Shown: one piece after another, positions 11,525 to 25,474 of the stretch
Numbering within the stretch: position 1 is the first letter of the stretch
Layout of the letters: every line of letters starts with the position of its first letter
NCBI GenBank assembly: GCA_036924085.1
Contig: JAVGWX010000013.1
Span: 63,191,157 to 63,255,156, forward strand
Reading direction: 5' to 3'
Length of the DNA: 64,000 nucleotides
Origin: Ariolimax columbianus
Taxonomy: Eukaryota; Mollusca; Gastropoda; Stylommatophora; Arionidae
The notes under the pieces: generated by a model
Told to the model about the DNA's origin: nothing
Databases searched by the model: none
Seen by the model: the letters and a program-made list of their open reading frames with translations, nothing else
Program-made: the position numbers and the translations under genes

Positions 11525-12012
11525 GGCATAAGTAGGGAGAAAACTAGCGAACTAACTAACTAGCTAACAAACTAACTAACTAAATATCAAATTAACTAAG
11601 TAAACAACTAATTGAATAACTAACTAAACAACAAACTAACTAAATAACTAACTAAATAACTAACTAAATATTAATTATCTAAAATAACACACTAACTAAC
11701 TAACTGTCAAGCTAACTAACTAATTAAATAACTAACTAACTAAACAAAACAGCCTAACTAACGAACAAAATAAATAATTAATTAGCTAAACAGCTAACTA
11801 AAAAAAAACTATCTAATTAAATAACTAATCAACTAAATAACTAACAAGAAAGTTAACTAACTAAATAATTAACTAAATAATTAAGTAACTAACTTACTAA
11901 CTAAAAAACTAACAAACTCAGTAAATAAATACCCAAATAACGTGCTAAACAACTAACTAATTAACTAAACAACTACTTAACTAACTTACTAACTATCGGA
12001 CTAACTAGCTAA
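11525..12012. repeat. AACT/ACTAA-type array
   Basis: Irregular repeats of CTAACTAA and CTAAATAA over nearly 490 bp. The array starts immediately after the LINE 3' region, so it may be an expanded LINE tail. Confidence 0.92.
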
Positions 12013-12640
12013 CGATCGTCAGATTGTGACTAAGGCACACAATGCCTCAATATTATCAGAAGATTTATTTTGTTTCGCCAACTGCACCCAACAAAGTTCC
12101 AATTCACTTCCTTTCTGTTCAGCTGATATCTTCCGTCTTTCGATAGCGCCGCATCTCAAAACCATCTAAATCCATTCCCTCTATCCTGATCACTTAAATG
12201 TAATTAAAGGGTTTCATAGCGCCAGGTCGAAGGCCATTCGCAGAAAAATCTCTCTGTCTTTGCACTGTCGCTTTCGCTGTTTGCGATAGGCATCTGGGTT
12301 CTTTGTTACATTTTAAAATCATGCTCGTGGTTGTCATGGTAATGGAACGCTAGCTGACACAGTTTCCACACTGGCGGCAAAACGGTAAAGCTGGTACGAG
12401 AATTGACGTGACTTGAACGTTTCTTCACTGATATCGGTAAACGGGACAATGAGATAGCAAATAGAATTCGAAAGGCAAATAAGGTGTACATAAAGGTACA
12501 CCGATACTGAAACATAGTAGTGTCACTATGTCCATGAAACAGACGCTGATAAACACGTTGATCATCCTTACGTTATGTTGTATTTATCTTCAATCCACTT
12601 GTCGTTAGACTTCGTGGCAAAGTGGGGAGTTATGATCTCA
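12013..12640. other. unassigned stretch
   Basis: No coding, SINE or tandem structure recognised. Confidence 0.45.
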
Positions 12641-12655
12641 TTTGTCTCATTTTGT

Positions 12656-12797
12656 GGGGGGGGGGGGGGGGGAGGGTGTGTTGGTAACAGATATTGGAAT
12701 TGACCTGGCAAGTCACCAGTGGATTTTCATTTGCCAAAATAAAATATGAAACAAAGCAGGTCACATCTCCCCACGACACAAAAGGACTGAAGATAGA
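12656..12797 (+). repeat. Rep-H copy with G17 run and short GATA tail
   Basis: A run of 17 G (12656-12672) is followed by sequence similar to 45090-45267. Shared landmarks include ATATTGGAATTGACCTGGCA, AAACAAAGCAGGTCACATC and CCCCACGAC, and both end in GAAGATAGAT. Unknown dispersed family with a GATA-type end. Confidence 0.7.
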
Positions 12798-13356
12798 TAG
12801 AGATAGATTTGTAACTTGAATTTTACCAGAGCAGCGGCCTTTAAGCCTCTACTCTTTTCGATTTCCAACCGTCAAGAGATTGTTAATGTGCGCGCCACTG
12901 ATTACGGGTATCTGATCTCACTTTTCAGAGATGATAAAACATTTTTACAGGATGATCCACTAGAAAAAATCCCGTATTTTGAACCCGCGACCGGGATCAA
13001 GATGCTGCAGCGGTCAGCGACCTATAGCTGACTGCTAGCGTTGGGGCAAGCGAACCATAGCTACCAAGATCCTTCTACACCTCCACGTGGTGATCCTGGG
13101 TAACAGGCTGCAGCAGGGCAGACTGGCTAAGGAGAAGGGATCGAAGAGGGAATGCTAACCCGGTACTCAAAAAATGCTTGCTGAAGTCGGATGTATTGGA
13201 CCGAAAGGTGCAAATATCGCAGCCAAGCTACTTAAGCCCTTTCATGGTTTGGTAGTGGGAGATTGAGAACGAACGAAGAATAAGAAGAAGAAGAAGAACC
13301 CGCAACCTCCATCACCCGAGGCAAACGCCTTACCCCAGACCACTGTGTCCACTACG
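12798..13356 (-). mobile_element. SINE-D copy split by a SINE-C insertion
   Basis: The body (12798-12992) and the tRNA-like head (13308-13356, minus strand CACAGTGGTCTGGGGTAAGG with GGGTGATGGAGGTTGCGGGT) are the two parts of one SINE-D. A SINE-C (12993-13295) interrupts it within box B. GAACCCGCGACC at 12981-12992 and GAACCCGCAACC at 13296-13307 are the TSD copies. Confidence 0.88.
12993..13295 (+). mobile_element. SINE-C inserted in SINE-D, GAA tail
   Basis: Starts GGGATCAAGATGCTGCAG and ends GAGAACGAACGAAG plus a short AAG-rich tail. It is flanked by a 12-bp TSD with one mismatch, so both element boundaries are defined here. It lacks part of the region between the TGCAAATATCGCAGCCAAGC and TTAAGCCCTTTCA landmarks relative to other copies. 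Confidence 0.93.
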
Positions 13357-13429
13357 TTATGTTATCCGGGTCACACTTGGGCCCTATGACGTAGATACAA
13401 ACGTATGATCGAGACATGTGAACTCATTG

Positions 13430-13870
13430 TGTATTAAGTGCAGCAGGAAAGACAATTCAATGCAACAGCATTTTGAGGAAGACATTAGGGGCTGCCTGCA
13501 TCTACTATATTGAAGCACATAAAATAAAGTGGTTTGGACATTTGACAAGAATGCAGTACGGTCTACCTACAGCACAATAATACTATGTGGAGGTTTCATA
13601 GCCTTGAGCAATAGGTCGACTCCGAAGATGACAATGGATGGAGAAGAACAAAGAAGCCCTCAAAAAGTTCAACAGATTAGCAGCACAAACTTCTCACCAA
13701 GCCCAAAACAGAAGTCTACGCATACCTCCTCTCTGCGACGCTTATGTAGGACACAAGAAGAAGAAATGGCTGACATGATGATTTCGGGCGAGGTAACTAC
13801 GAGAATATAAGTCCACAGAGCCGATGGATAGACGGCATAGCAAAACTGCAATTAAACGGTAATACAGCAT
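13430..13870 (+). mobile_element. LINE 3' fragment
   Basis: One frame reads IEAHKIKWFGHLTRMQYGLP, the conserved WFGH-x-x-RM signature of LINE C-termini, followed by lysine-rich sequence. Several stops. Followed within 60 bp by the 19-bp array. Confidence 0.72.
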
Positions 13871-13930
13871 CGGGTGCAATACTCTAGGCAAGGGATTCTC
13901 AACAGGTAGTATGTGGAATGTTGTGTGAAA

Positions 13931-15534
13931 GGTCTAACTTTGTCTGGAAGGTTCAACGCGTGGAAGGTATAACATTATATTAAAGGTTAAACTGTGTATA
14001 AAAAGTCTAACTTTATGTTAAAGGTCCAATATTCTGCAAAAGATCTAACATTATGTGAAAGGTTTAACATTATGGGCAAAGTCTAACATTATGGGAAAGG
14101 TCTAACATTATGGGCAAGGTTTAACATTATGGGAAAGGTCTAACATTATGGGCAAAGTCTAACATTATGGGAAAGGTCTAACATTATGGGAACGTTTTAA
14201 CATTATGGGAAAGGTCTAACATTATGGGCAAGGTCTAACATTATGGGCAAAGTCTAACATTATGGATAAAGTCTAACATTATGTGAAAGGTCTAACATTT
14301 TGTGAAATATCTAACATTATGTGAAAGATCTAACATTACCGGCAAGGTCTAACATTATGGAAAAGGTCTAACATTATGGGCAAGGTCTAACATTATGGGA
14401 AAGGTCAAACATTTTGTGAAAGGTCTAACATTATGGGAAAGGTATAACATTTTGGGAAAGGTCTAACATTATGGGAAAGGTCTAACATTATGGGAAAGAT
14501 CCAACATTATGGGCAAGGTCTAACATTATGTGGAAGGTCTAACATTATGTGAAAGGTCTAACATTATGTGAAAGGTCTAACATTATGTGCAAGGTCTAAC
14601 ATTACGGGAAAGGTCTAACATAATGGGCAAAGTCTAACATTATGGGAAAGGTCTAACATTATGTGAAATGTCTAACATTATGTGAAAGGTCTAACATTAT
14701 GTGCAAGGTCTAACATTATGGGAAAGGTCTAACATTATGGGCAAGGTCTAACATTATGGGAAAGGTCAAACATTTTGTGAAAGGTCTAACCTTATGGGCA
14801 AGGTCTAACATTACGGGAAAGGTCTAACATTATGGACAAGGTATAACATTATGGGAAAGGTATACAATTTTGGGAAAGGTCTAACCTTATGGGAAAGGTC
14901 TAACATTATGGGAAAGATCTAACATTATGGGCAAGGTCTAACATTATGTGGAAGGTCTAACATTACGGGAAAGGTCTAACATTATGGACAAGGTCTAACA
15001 TTATGTGAAAGGTCTAACATTATGTGAAAGGTCTAACATTATGTGAAAGGTCTAACATTATGTGCAAGGTCTAACATTACGGGAAAGGTCTAACATTATG
15101 GGCAAAGTCTAACATTATGGGGAAAGGTCTAACATTATGTGAAATGTCTAACATTATGTGAAAGGTCTAACATTATCGGCAAGGCTAACATTATGGGAAA
15201 GGTCTAACATTATGGGCAAGGTCTAACATTATGGGAAAGGTCGAACATTATGTGAAAGGTCTAACATTATGGGCAAGGTCTAACATTACGGGAAAGGTCT
15301 AACATTATGGACAAGATCTAACATTAGGGGAAAGGTATAACATTTTGGGAAAGGTATAACATTATGGGAAAGGTCTAACATTATGGGAAAGATCTAACAT
15401 TATGGGCAAGGTCTAACATTATGTGGAAGGTCTAACATTACGGGAAAGGTCTAACATTATGGACAAGGTCTAACATTATGTGAAAGGTCTAACATTACGG
15501 GAAAGGTCTAACATTATGGGCAAAGTCTAACATT
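13931..15534. repeat. 19-bp tandem array, about 84 copies
   Basis: The unit is GGTCTAACATTATGGGAAA with variants GGGCAAG, TGTGAAA, GTGGAAG and ACGGGAAA. The left end (13931-14050) is most degenerate. Runs of variants recur in the same order (for example the TGTGGAAG/ACGGGAAA/GGACAAG series near 14520, 14950 and 15425), pointing to block duplications of several hundred bp. Confidence 0.96.
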
Positions 15535-15559
15535 GTTTCATCAATGCCGAAGGAGAGAC

Positions 15560-16050
15560 TGCTATCTGGTGGAGGAGCCATGTAGAACGGAGGTGGAAAT
15601 GGGGGAGGGGGTGGTGTGTGGCCTCGCCCACGCCTTCAGCCGGGAGACCAGTGGGAGACTGGTGGGAGACCGTTGTAACTCTTAGCTGACTTGGATATTA
15701 TCTGGTGAGCCGGAACCTCGCAGTCCAGTCGAACCACGTGACCAAACACAGACAGGTGGCGGCGGACCAGAGTGGCAGAGATGGAGGGAAGAATCGTCTT
15801 TGCAGAGACATCGACTTTACTGACGATATCAAACCACCGGATACCGAGGATGCGTCGCAGGCTGCGCTTGTGAAAAACGTCGAGTCTTGATATGTCCTGT
15901 TTAAGTAAGGTCCAAATTTCTGAACCATACAGAAGGACAGGAATCACACACGTCTGATAAACACGTAGTTTAGATCCGAGAGAGAGAATCTGCCATTATT
16001 CCACACCCGGCGAAGGTCGTTTAAAGCGGAGGTGGCAAGTTAGATCCGCC
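15560..16050 (-). mobile_element. LINE fragment, post-RT C-terminal region
   Basis: The minus strand reads IPVLLYGSEIWTLLKQDISR, then FHKRSLRRILGIRWFDIVSK, then LVRRHLSVFGHVVRLD. These are the connector and basic C-terminal segments of a LINE ORF2. A longer open stretch (about 15636-15947) is fairly well kept. Upstream (to about 16050) the frame is broken. RT catalytic motifs are absent. Confidence 0.87.
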
Positions 16051-16190
16051 TTAACATGTCAGGCGCACTGTGTCCATCGAATGATAAAGAACTCTTCCAG
16101 GTATGTGAATTCATTGGTTACTCCACTATAAACTGTTCATTCCTTTACATTAATTTCTCTTTGCGCGTCTCGAATTTTCCTCCACCAATT

Positions 16191-16519
16191 GGCTTGGCTT
16201 GGCTTCGTTCGTTCTTAATCTCGTTCTTCAACCAAACCCTGAAAGAGCTTAAGTAGCATAATGTAGTCCAGAGAACGGAATGCGCTGTGTTGTAGTTTAC
16301 AGCTTGACTGCTATATTTGCACCTTTCGGTCCAACACATCCGACTTCAGCAAGCATTTTTTTTAGTACCGGGTTAACATTCTCTCTTCGATCCCATCTCC
16401 TTAGCCAGTCTGCTCTGTTGCAGCCTATTATCTATGATCACAGCGTGGAGGTATAGAAGGGTCTTGGCAGCTTTGGTTCGCTGACCACTGCAGCTCATGC
16501 GCTGCTCAGTATCTTGACC
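16191..16519 (-). mobile_element. SINE-C copy with AAGCC tail
   Basis: Reverse complement of SINE-C. The left edge GGCTTGGCTTGGCTTCGTTC is the AAGCC-type tail, and the right edge ends near ATCTTGACC, the start of the element. The middle carries all family landmarks. Confidence 0.92.
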
Positions 16520-16789
16520 TTCCTCCATTAATTAATGTAACCTCAAAGTTGATTGTCCGGCCTCCGAGAGTTGTATGATAAAGACGTAAAGCGATCCCAT
16601 TATTTATACGCCCGTCAAATTCCATATATGCAAATCATATGCCCTTGTCTGTGCTTTTTGCTTTAGGAATGCTGATTGATTTTATGGAGTGATCATGAAA
16701 TCTGTAAATAAGCTTCATCGATATCTCAATTTTCTTAACTTGGTGAAGATCTGCTTTTGAAACAAGGTCGGCTGGGACGATGAGGCTAA

Positions 16790-16972
16790 CGTCTGGTCAG
16801 GCAAAGCACGCTGATCAAACAATGTTAGCCAGGGTCAGGAGAAATATACTGGCCAAGACTTTCACCTGACCTTCACGTTGGTTGTCTTGGAAACGGGCTG
16901 TTGTCGAGGACAAGAGTCTGGTTAACAAGGTGAGGTTCGATGTGATCCCTGTAGTAGTGAGTGACACGTAGA
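16790..16972 (-). repeat. Rep-F copy, reversed
   Basis: Similar to the reverse complement of 34447-34798 and 40533-40833. Landmarks are AAATATACTGGCCA, GAAACGGGCTGTT, AACAAGGTGAGGTTCGATGT and GTAGTAGTGAGTGACACG. The far end of the family (CCACAATGAGTAG) is missing. Confidence 0.75.
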
Positions 16973-17102
16973 TGAAGCGAAGTATTGCACAACCGCCTGG
17001 AGGACCCCGGTCCCCTTTATCAGCACGCTTTAAATGTCAAGATAGCTACTACATTCATTTTCAGGGCGCACAAAAGGCTTACCAACCCATTGTGGGCACT
17101 AG

Positions 17103-17643
17103 CAAACAACCAACCAACCAACTAACCAAACAACAAACCAACCAACAAACCAACTAGCCAACCAACCAACCAAACAACCAACCAAACAACAGACTAACCA
17201 GCCAAATAATCAACAGAACAACCAACCAACCAATCAAACAACCAACCAAACAATCAACCAACCAACCAACCAAACCACCAACTAACCAATAAAACAAACA
17301 ACCAACCAACCAAATAATAAAACAACCAACCAACAAACCAACCAACCAACGAAATAATCAACCAAAAAACCAACCAACCAAACAACCAACCAACTAACCA
17401 ACCAACAATCAACAAAACAACCAACCAACCAACCAAACAACCAACCAATCAACCAAACAACCAACCAACAAATCAACCATCCAACCAAACCAACCAACCA
17501 CAAAACAACCAACCAACTAACCAAACAACCAACCAACCAAACAATCAACCAGACAACCAACTAACCAACCAACCAACCAAACAAACAACCAACCAAACAA
17601 CTAACCAAACAACCATAAACACCAACTAACCAACCAACCAATA
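17103..17643. repeat. CCAA/CAAAC-type tetranucleotide array
   Basis: About 540 bp of AACCAACC, AAACAACC and related units. Minus-strand Trp-Leu-Val-Gly pseudo-frames arise from it. Confidence 0.95.
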
Positions 17644-17834
17644 AACATGGTTGGCTTATTTGGGCAAAAGGTTATTTTCCAACTGCAATCCATATTCTGT
17701 TAACCAGACTACACTAGTGCAGACTGTTTCCAGGGCCATCTCTTGTAGGTGGCACAAGGTCTCGGTAAACTTTGGTTAGTTTTTCGGACTTTCAATACTT
17801 TCAAAGAAATTCATTGATGGAGAGTCACTGTAAG

Positions 17835-19575
17835 AGAACAACATCTAGAGAGCAACAGCTGGAGAACAGCAGTTGGAGGAAACAGCTAGAGAAAAACAGC
17901 TGGAGGAAAAATGCAAGAGAAAAACAGAGAACAACAGCTGGAGGAAAACAGCTTGAGAAAAACAGCTGGAGGAAACAGCTAGAAAAAAAACAGCTAAAAA
18001 ACAATAGCTGGAGGAAAAACAGCTAGACAAAAACAGCTAGAGAAAAACCGCTTAAGAACAACAGCTAGAGAAAAACAGCTTAAGAACAACAGCTAGAGAA
18101 AAACAGCTTAAGAACAACAGCTAGAGAAAAACAGCTGGAGGAAAAATTCTAGAGAAAAACAGAGAACAACAGCTGGAAGAAAACAGCTGGAGAAAAACAG
18201 CTTAAGAACAACAGCTAGAGAAAAACAGCTTAAGAACAACAGCTAGAGAAAAACAGCTGGAGGAAACAGCTAGAGAAAGCTAGAGAACAACAGCTAGAAG
18301 AAACAGCTAGAGAAAAACAGCTAGAAAAAAACAACTCGAGAAAAACAGCTAGAAGAAACAGCTAGAGAAAAAAACTGCAAGAGAACAATAGCTAAAGAAA
18401 AACTGCTAGAAAATATCTGTTACAGAAATAGAGCTAGAGAAAAACAGCTATAGAAAACTGTAACAGAAAAAAAGTTAGAAAACAAAAATCTAGAGAAAAA
18501 CAGCTATAGAAAACTGTAACAGAAAAACAGCTAGAAAACAAAAGCTAGAGAAAAACAGCTATAGAAAACTGTAAAAGAAAAACAGCTAGAAAACAAAAAG
18601 CTAGAGAAAAACAGGTATAGAAAACTGTAACAGAAAAACAGTTAGAAAACAAAAAGCTAGAGAAAAACAGCTATAGAAAACTGTAACAGAAAAACAGCTA
18701 GAAAACAAAAGCTAGAGAAAAACAGCTATAGAAAACTGTAACAGAAAAACAGCTAGAAAACAAAAGCTAGAGAAAAATAGCTATAGAAAACTGTAACAGA
18801 AAAACAGCTAGAAAACAAAAAGCTAGAGAAAAACAGCTATAGAAAACTGTAACAGAAAAACAGCTAGAAAACAAAAAGCTAGAGAAAAACAGCTATAGAA
18901 AAACAGCTATACGTCAACAATTAGAGAAAAACAGCTGGAGAAAAACAGCTAGAGGAAACAAATGAGAACAACAGCTGGAGGACAACAGCCGGAGGAAACA
19001 GATGGAGAAACGAAGCCAGAGAAAAACCGCTAGAGAAAAACAGCTAGAGAAAAACAGGTGGAGGAAAACAGATGGAGAAAAACAGCTAGACAGCAACAGC
19101 TGAAGGAAACAGCTAGAGAAAAGCAGCTGGAGAACAACAGCTGGAGGAAAACAATAATAGAAAAACAGCTGGAGGAAACAGCTAGAGAAAAAATTGCGAG
19201 AGAAAAAGAGGTAAATAAAACAGCTAGAGTACAACAGTTGGAGGAAAACAGCTAGAGATCAACAACTAGAGAAAAACAGCTATACGTCAACAGGTAGAGA
19301 AAAACAGCTGGAGAAAAACAGCTAATTAAAGCAGCTAGAAAACAACTGCTAGAGGGAACAGCTGAGAACAACATCTGGAGTACAACAGCTACAGAAAACA
19401 GATAGTGGACAACAGCTAGATAAAAACAGCTGGAGAAAAACAGCTAATTAAAAACAGCTAGAAAACAACAGCTAGAGGAAACAGCTGAGAAAAACAGCTA
19501 GAGAAAAACCGCTATACGTCAACAGGTAGAAAAAACAAAGCTGGAGAGAAAACAGCTAGAAAACCACGGCTAAAG
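17835..19575. repeat. 14-bp array (CAGCTAGAGAAAAA), about 1.7 kb
   Basis: The basic 14-bp unit is CAGCTAGAGAAAAA with variants CAGCTGGAGGAAA, CAGCTTAAGAACAA and CAGCTATAGAAAA. Between about 18440 and 18900 a four-unit higher-order period near 55-56 bp appears (CTAGAG, CTATAG, ACTGTAACAG, CTAGAAAACA in order). Pseudo-frames on both strands are not genes. Confidence 0.95.
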
Positions 19576-20021
19576 ATTCTTAACAAAAGATTCACAGCTC
19601 TAGAAAATTGCCAATTACCGGAGTGCCTTACGATTGCCTTACTATGCTCCAGTGGGAGTCCTTTCAAGTCAAGTCTGACATTTGAGATCTGTCTGGACAG
19701 AAAGTCGGTGACAGACTGTCCTGGCCTCGAACGGAAAAAAAAAACTGGAAAAATAATGGTCCTTGAACATGGCTCGTTCGATAAAGAACCTTTGACATTT
19801 TGTATTCGAAAAGTGAAACATAACAGCGAGGTGAATTTCTAAAAGTTGTCATTGAATGCTGTATATTAAATATTTGGAGAGTGCGAATAGCTTTATAGCT
19901 CTCATTGTCTGGGTTTATGGAATGTTTTGTTTGTTGTAAAAAAGAACTGCTTTTTCTTCGTTGTTTTTGTCCATCCTTGTCCTTTTGTCGTCTTCCATAA
20001 CTTTTATGATCAAATAAAACA
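19576..20021. other. unassigned stretch
   Basis: Unique-looking sequence between two large arrays. No gene or transposon motif recognised. Confidence 0.45.
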
Positions 20022-23000
20022 AGCACACACACGCATGCACACGAGCACACGCAGACAAACACAAACACACACAAACACACACAAACAAACACACACACAA
20101 ACACACACATAAAAACACACATAAACACAAACATACACACACAAACAAACACACACAAACACACCCACACAAACACACACACACATAAACAAAAACACAC
20201 AAACACACACACATACAAACACACACAAACACACAGACACACAAACACACACAAACACAAATGCAGACAGAAACACACACACACACAAACACACACACTC
20301 AAACACACACACAAAAACACACACACAAACACATACACAAACACACACACAAACAAACACGCACACAAACACACACACAAACACACACGCACAAACACAC
20401 ATAAACACACACACACAAACACACAAACATACACAAACAATCACAAACAAACACACACAAACACACATACAAACACACACACAAACACACACATAAACAC
20501 AGACAAACACACAAACACACGCACACAAACAGAAGCACATACACAAACATACACACAAACACACACACAAACACACACACACACACACAAGGACACGCAA
20601 ACACACACAAACGCACGCACACACAAACACACACACATAAATACACACAAACACAAACACACACACACACACAAGAACACACACACAAACACACACACAA
20701 ACAAACATACACACAAACACACACAAAGACACACAAAGACACACACAAACAAACACACACACACACACAAACAAACACAAACACACACATACAAACACAC
20801 ACACATACACAAGCACACACAAACACACACACACATAAACCCACACACATAAACCCACACACAACACACACACAAACAGACATACACACACACAAACTTA
20901 CACACACAAACACACACACACACAAACGAAAACACACACACAATCACACGCACACACAAAAACATCAACACAAACACACACAAACTCAAACATACACACA
21001 CAAACATACACACACACAAACACACAAACAAACACACACACACAAACATACACACACTAACACACACACAAATATACACACGCACACACAAACAAACACA
21101 CACACACAATCACACGCACACACAAAAACACACACAAACACACACAAACATACATACAAACACACACACACAAACAGACACACAAACAGACAAACAAACA
21201 CACACACAAATACACACACACACACACAAACATACCCACACACAAACACACACACACAAAAACACACACACAAATACACACACAGACAAACACAAACACA
21301 CGCACAAACATACAAACACACAAACACAAACACACAAACACATACAAACACACACACAAACACAAACACAGACAAAAACACATGCACACACACAAACAAA
21401 CGCACACACACACACACAAACACACGCACACACAAACACAGACACACATAAACACACACACATAAACAAACACACACGAACACAAACACACACAGAAAAA
21501 CACAAACACGCACACACATACAAACACACAAAACACACGCACACACAAACACACACAAATACAAACACACACAAACACACAGACACAAAAACACAGACAC
21601 ACAAACACACATACAAACACACACACACAAACACACACATACAAACAAACACGCACACATAAACACACACACAAATACACGCTCACACAAACACACACAC
21701 AAACAAACACACACAACAACAAACACACACATAAACAAACACAAACATACAAATACACACACACAAACACACTTACACACACAGACACACGCACGCACAC
21801 ACACACAAACACACACATACAAACACACGCAAACATACACACACAAACATAAATACACACACACACAAACACACATACACACACAAACACACACACAAAC
21901 ACACACACAATCACACACACACACACAAACACACAAACACACACAACACACACATTAAAAGAAAAACACAAACACACATACATACACACACACACAGACA
22001 CACGTACACACACACAAACACACGCACACACAAACACACACATACAAACACGCGCACACACACAAACACATGCAAACACAAACACACACAAACACAAATA
22101 CACACATATACAAAGACACACATACAAGAACACACACATAAACACATACACAACACACAAACAAACACACACACACAAACACATACAAACACACACACAA
22201 ACACAAACACACACACAAACACATGCACACACACAAACACACACACGCACACACACAAACACACACACACAAACACACGCACACACAAACACATACACAC
22301 ATAAACACACACACAAACAAACATAAACAAACATACGTACACACAAACTCACACACATTTAAAACACACACACAAACACACACACACAAACACACACAAA
22401 CACAAACACACACACAAACACACGCACACACAAACACACACACAAACCAAACATACACTCACACAAACACACACAAATACACACACAAACACACACACGC
22501 ACACAAACAAACACACACACACAAACACACACATATACACAAACTCAAACACACACAAACACACACACACAAGGACACGCACACACACACACACAAACGC
22601 ATGCACATACAAACACACACACAAACACACACACAAATACACACAAACACAAACACACAGACACACAAGAACACACACACACACAAATACACACAAACAT
22701 ACAAATACACACACAAATATACACACGTACACACAAACAAACACACACACACAATCACACGCACACACAAAAACATCCAAACAAACACACACAAACTCAA
22801 ACATACACACACAAACATACACACACAAAAACACACACACAAACACACACACACACCAACATACACACACAAACACACATACAAATACACGCACACACAA
22901 ACACACACACACACAAACACACACAAACACACATACAAACAAACACACACAAACACACACACAAACAGACACACAAACACACACAAAAACACACACACAC

Positions 23001-24852
23001 ACAAACATACCCACACACAAACACACACACACAAAAACACACACACACAAATACACACACAGACAAACACAAACACACGCACACACATACACACACAAAC
23101 ACACGCACACACACAAACACAAACACACACACAAACACACACACACACACAAACACACACAAACACACACACACACAAACACACACACACAAACACACAC
23201 ACAAACACACACACAAACACACACAAACACACACAAACACATACACACAAACACACACACACACAAATTCACACAAAGACAAACTCAAACAAACGCACAC
23301 ACATACACACAAACACAAACACACGCACACACACAAACGCACACACAAATACACAAACACACACACACAAACACACACACACAAACACACACATAGACAT
23401 ACACACACACACATACACACAAATACACACAAACACACACACACACAACCACACGCACACAAACACACACAGACAAACACAAACACACGCACACACATAC
23501 AAACACACAAAACACACGCACACACAAACACACACACAAATACAAACACACACAAACACACAGACACAAAAACACACACACACAAACACACATACAAACA
23601 CACACACACAAACACACACATACAAACAAACACGCACACATAAACACACACACAAATACACGCTCACACAAACACACACACAAACAAACACACACACAAA
23701 CAAACACACACATAAACAAACACAAACATACAAATACACACACACAAACACACACATACAAACACACGCAAACATACACACACAAATATAAATACACACA
23801 CACACAAACACACATACACACAAAACACACACACAAACACACACACAACCACACACACACACAAACACACAAACACACACACACAAACACACAAACACAC
23901 ACAAACATACACATACAAACACGCGCACACACACAAACACATGCACACACAAACAAACACAAACACACACAAACACAAATACACACATATACAAAGACAC
24001 ACACACAAGAACACACACATAAACACATACACAACACACAAACAAACACACACACACAAACACATACAAACACACACACAAACACAAACACACACACAAA
24101 CACATGCACACACACAAACACACACCCGCACACACACAAACACACACACACACAAACACACGCACACACAAACACATACACACATAAACACACACACAAA
24201 CAAACATAAACAAACATACGTACACACAAACTCACACACATTTAAAACACACACACAAACACACACACACAAACACACACACATATAAACACACACACAA
24301 ACACACGCACACACAAACACACACACAAACAAACATACACACACAAACACACACACAAACACACACAAACACATCACAGACAAACACACGCACACAAACA
24401 CAAGCACATACACAAACACACAAACACACGCACACACGCACGCACACACGCACGCACACACAAACCAAACATACACTCACACAAACACACACAAATACAC
24501 ACAAATACACACACAAACACACACACGCACACAAACAAACACACACACACAAACACACACATATACACAAACTCAAACACACACACACAAGGACACGCAC
24601 ACACACACACACACACAAACGCATGCACACACAAACACACACACAAACACACACACAAATACACACAAACACAAACATACACACACACAAGAACACACAC
24701 ACACACAAATACACACAAACATACAAACACACACACATACACAAGCACACACAAACACACACACACACATAAACCCACACACATAAGCCCACACACACAC
24801 ACAAACAAACATACACACACAAACTCACACACACACAAACACACACACACAA

Positions 24853-24885
<33 letters not shown>

Positions 24886-25108
24886 CAATCACACGCACAC
24901 ACACAAACAGTAACACACACAATAAAGCACAAACACACACACACAAACAAACACACAAACACACACAAACACACACGCACACGCACACAAACACACACAA
25001 ACACAAACACACACACACACAAACACACACAAACACACACAAACACACACAAACACAAACACACACACACACACAAACACACACAAACACACACAAACAC
25101 ACACACAA
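20022..25108. repeat. AC-rich (CACACAAA) satellite, 5.1 kb with ~2-kb higher-order period
   Basis: Nearly pure A and C on the plus strand, made of CACACA and AAACACAC blocks with rare G or T. Rare marker words recur at long spacing. AAGGACACGC occurs with GGACACGC at 20591, 22573 and 24591; TTTAAAACACAC at 22358 and 24241; CCAAACATACACTC at about 22447 and 24465. These show a higher-order repeat of about 1.9-2.0 kb present about 2.5 times. The many Cys-Val-Cys-Val reading frames (minus) and Thr-His frames (plus) are artefacts. Confidence 0.96.
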
Positions 25109-25145
25109 ACACACAGAACAGGGACAAGCTAACTAACTACCGGCT

Positions 25146-25377
25146 AAGTTGTAGTTGAATGTCCATAATGAGTGACTTTCGTCTGATGTGCTCCCTGAAC
25201 GGAAGGACAGGTGGCGTGTTGCTGTTGTTGCTTTCCTCGCATCCCGAGCATGCTGAAAAAGGTGTTTGGTTTCATTAGCGTGTCACATACTACTATGGAG
25301 ATCACGTCGGTTACCCACCACGTTAGCCAGACTGCCATGAAATAGACTGTTTTCATTGAGAACTGCATGGAGGTGAG
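25146..25377 (+). repeat. Rep-F copy, diverged
   Basis: Shares GTCCATAATGAGT, CTTTCCTCGCATCCCGAGCA, TGCTGAAAAAGG, GATCACGTCGG and CACGTTAGCCAGACTGCCAT with other Rep-F copies, in the same order. Confidence 0.78.
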
Positions 25378-25397
25378 ATGCGGTCTTTTAATTTAGC

Positions 25398-25474
25398 CTT
25401 ATTTCTCAAATCCCCGAGCGGTGTGCGTTGCATTGTGGTTTTTATTTTGCGCCGGTCGGCCCAGTGCATCCGAC
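25398..25474 (-). mobile_element. SINE-A 3' fragment
   Basis: Matches the reverse complement of the 3' end of SINE-A at 35155-35402 (landmarks TTATTTCTCAAATCCCC, TTTTTATTTTGCGCC, CAGTGCATCCGAC). It breaks off at 25474, where SINE-C-like sequence begins. Confidence 0.78.

Noticed and set aside
20022..25108. Dozens of long Cys-Val and Thr-His reading frames, up to several hundred codons.
   Set aside because: They arise from CACACAAA repeats, exist in several frames on both strands, and have no protein-like composition.
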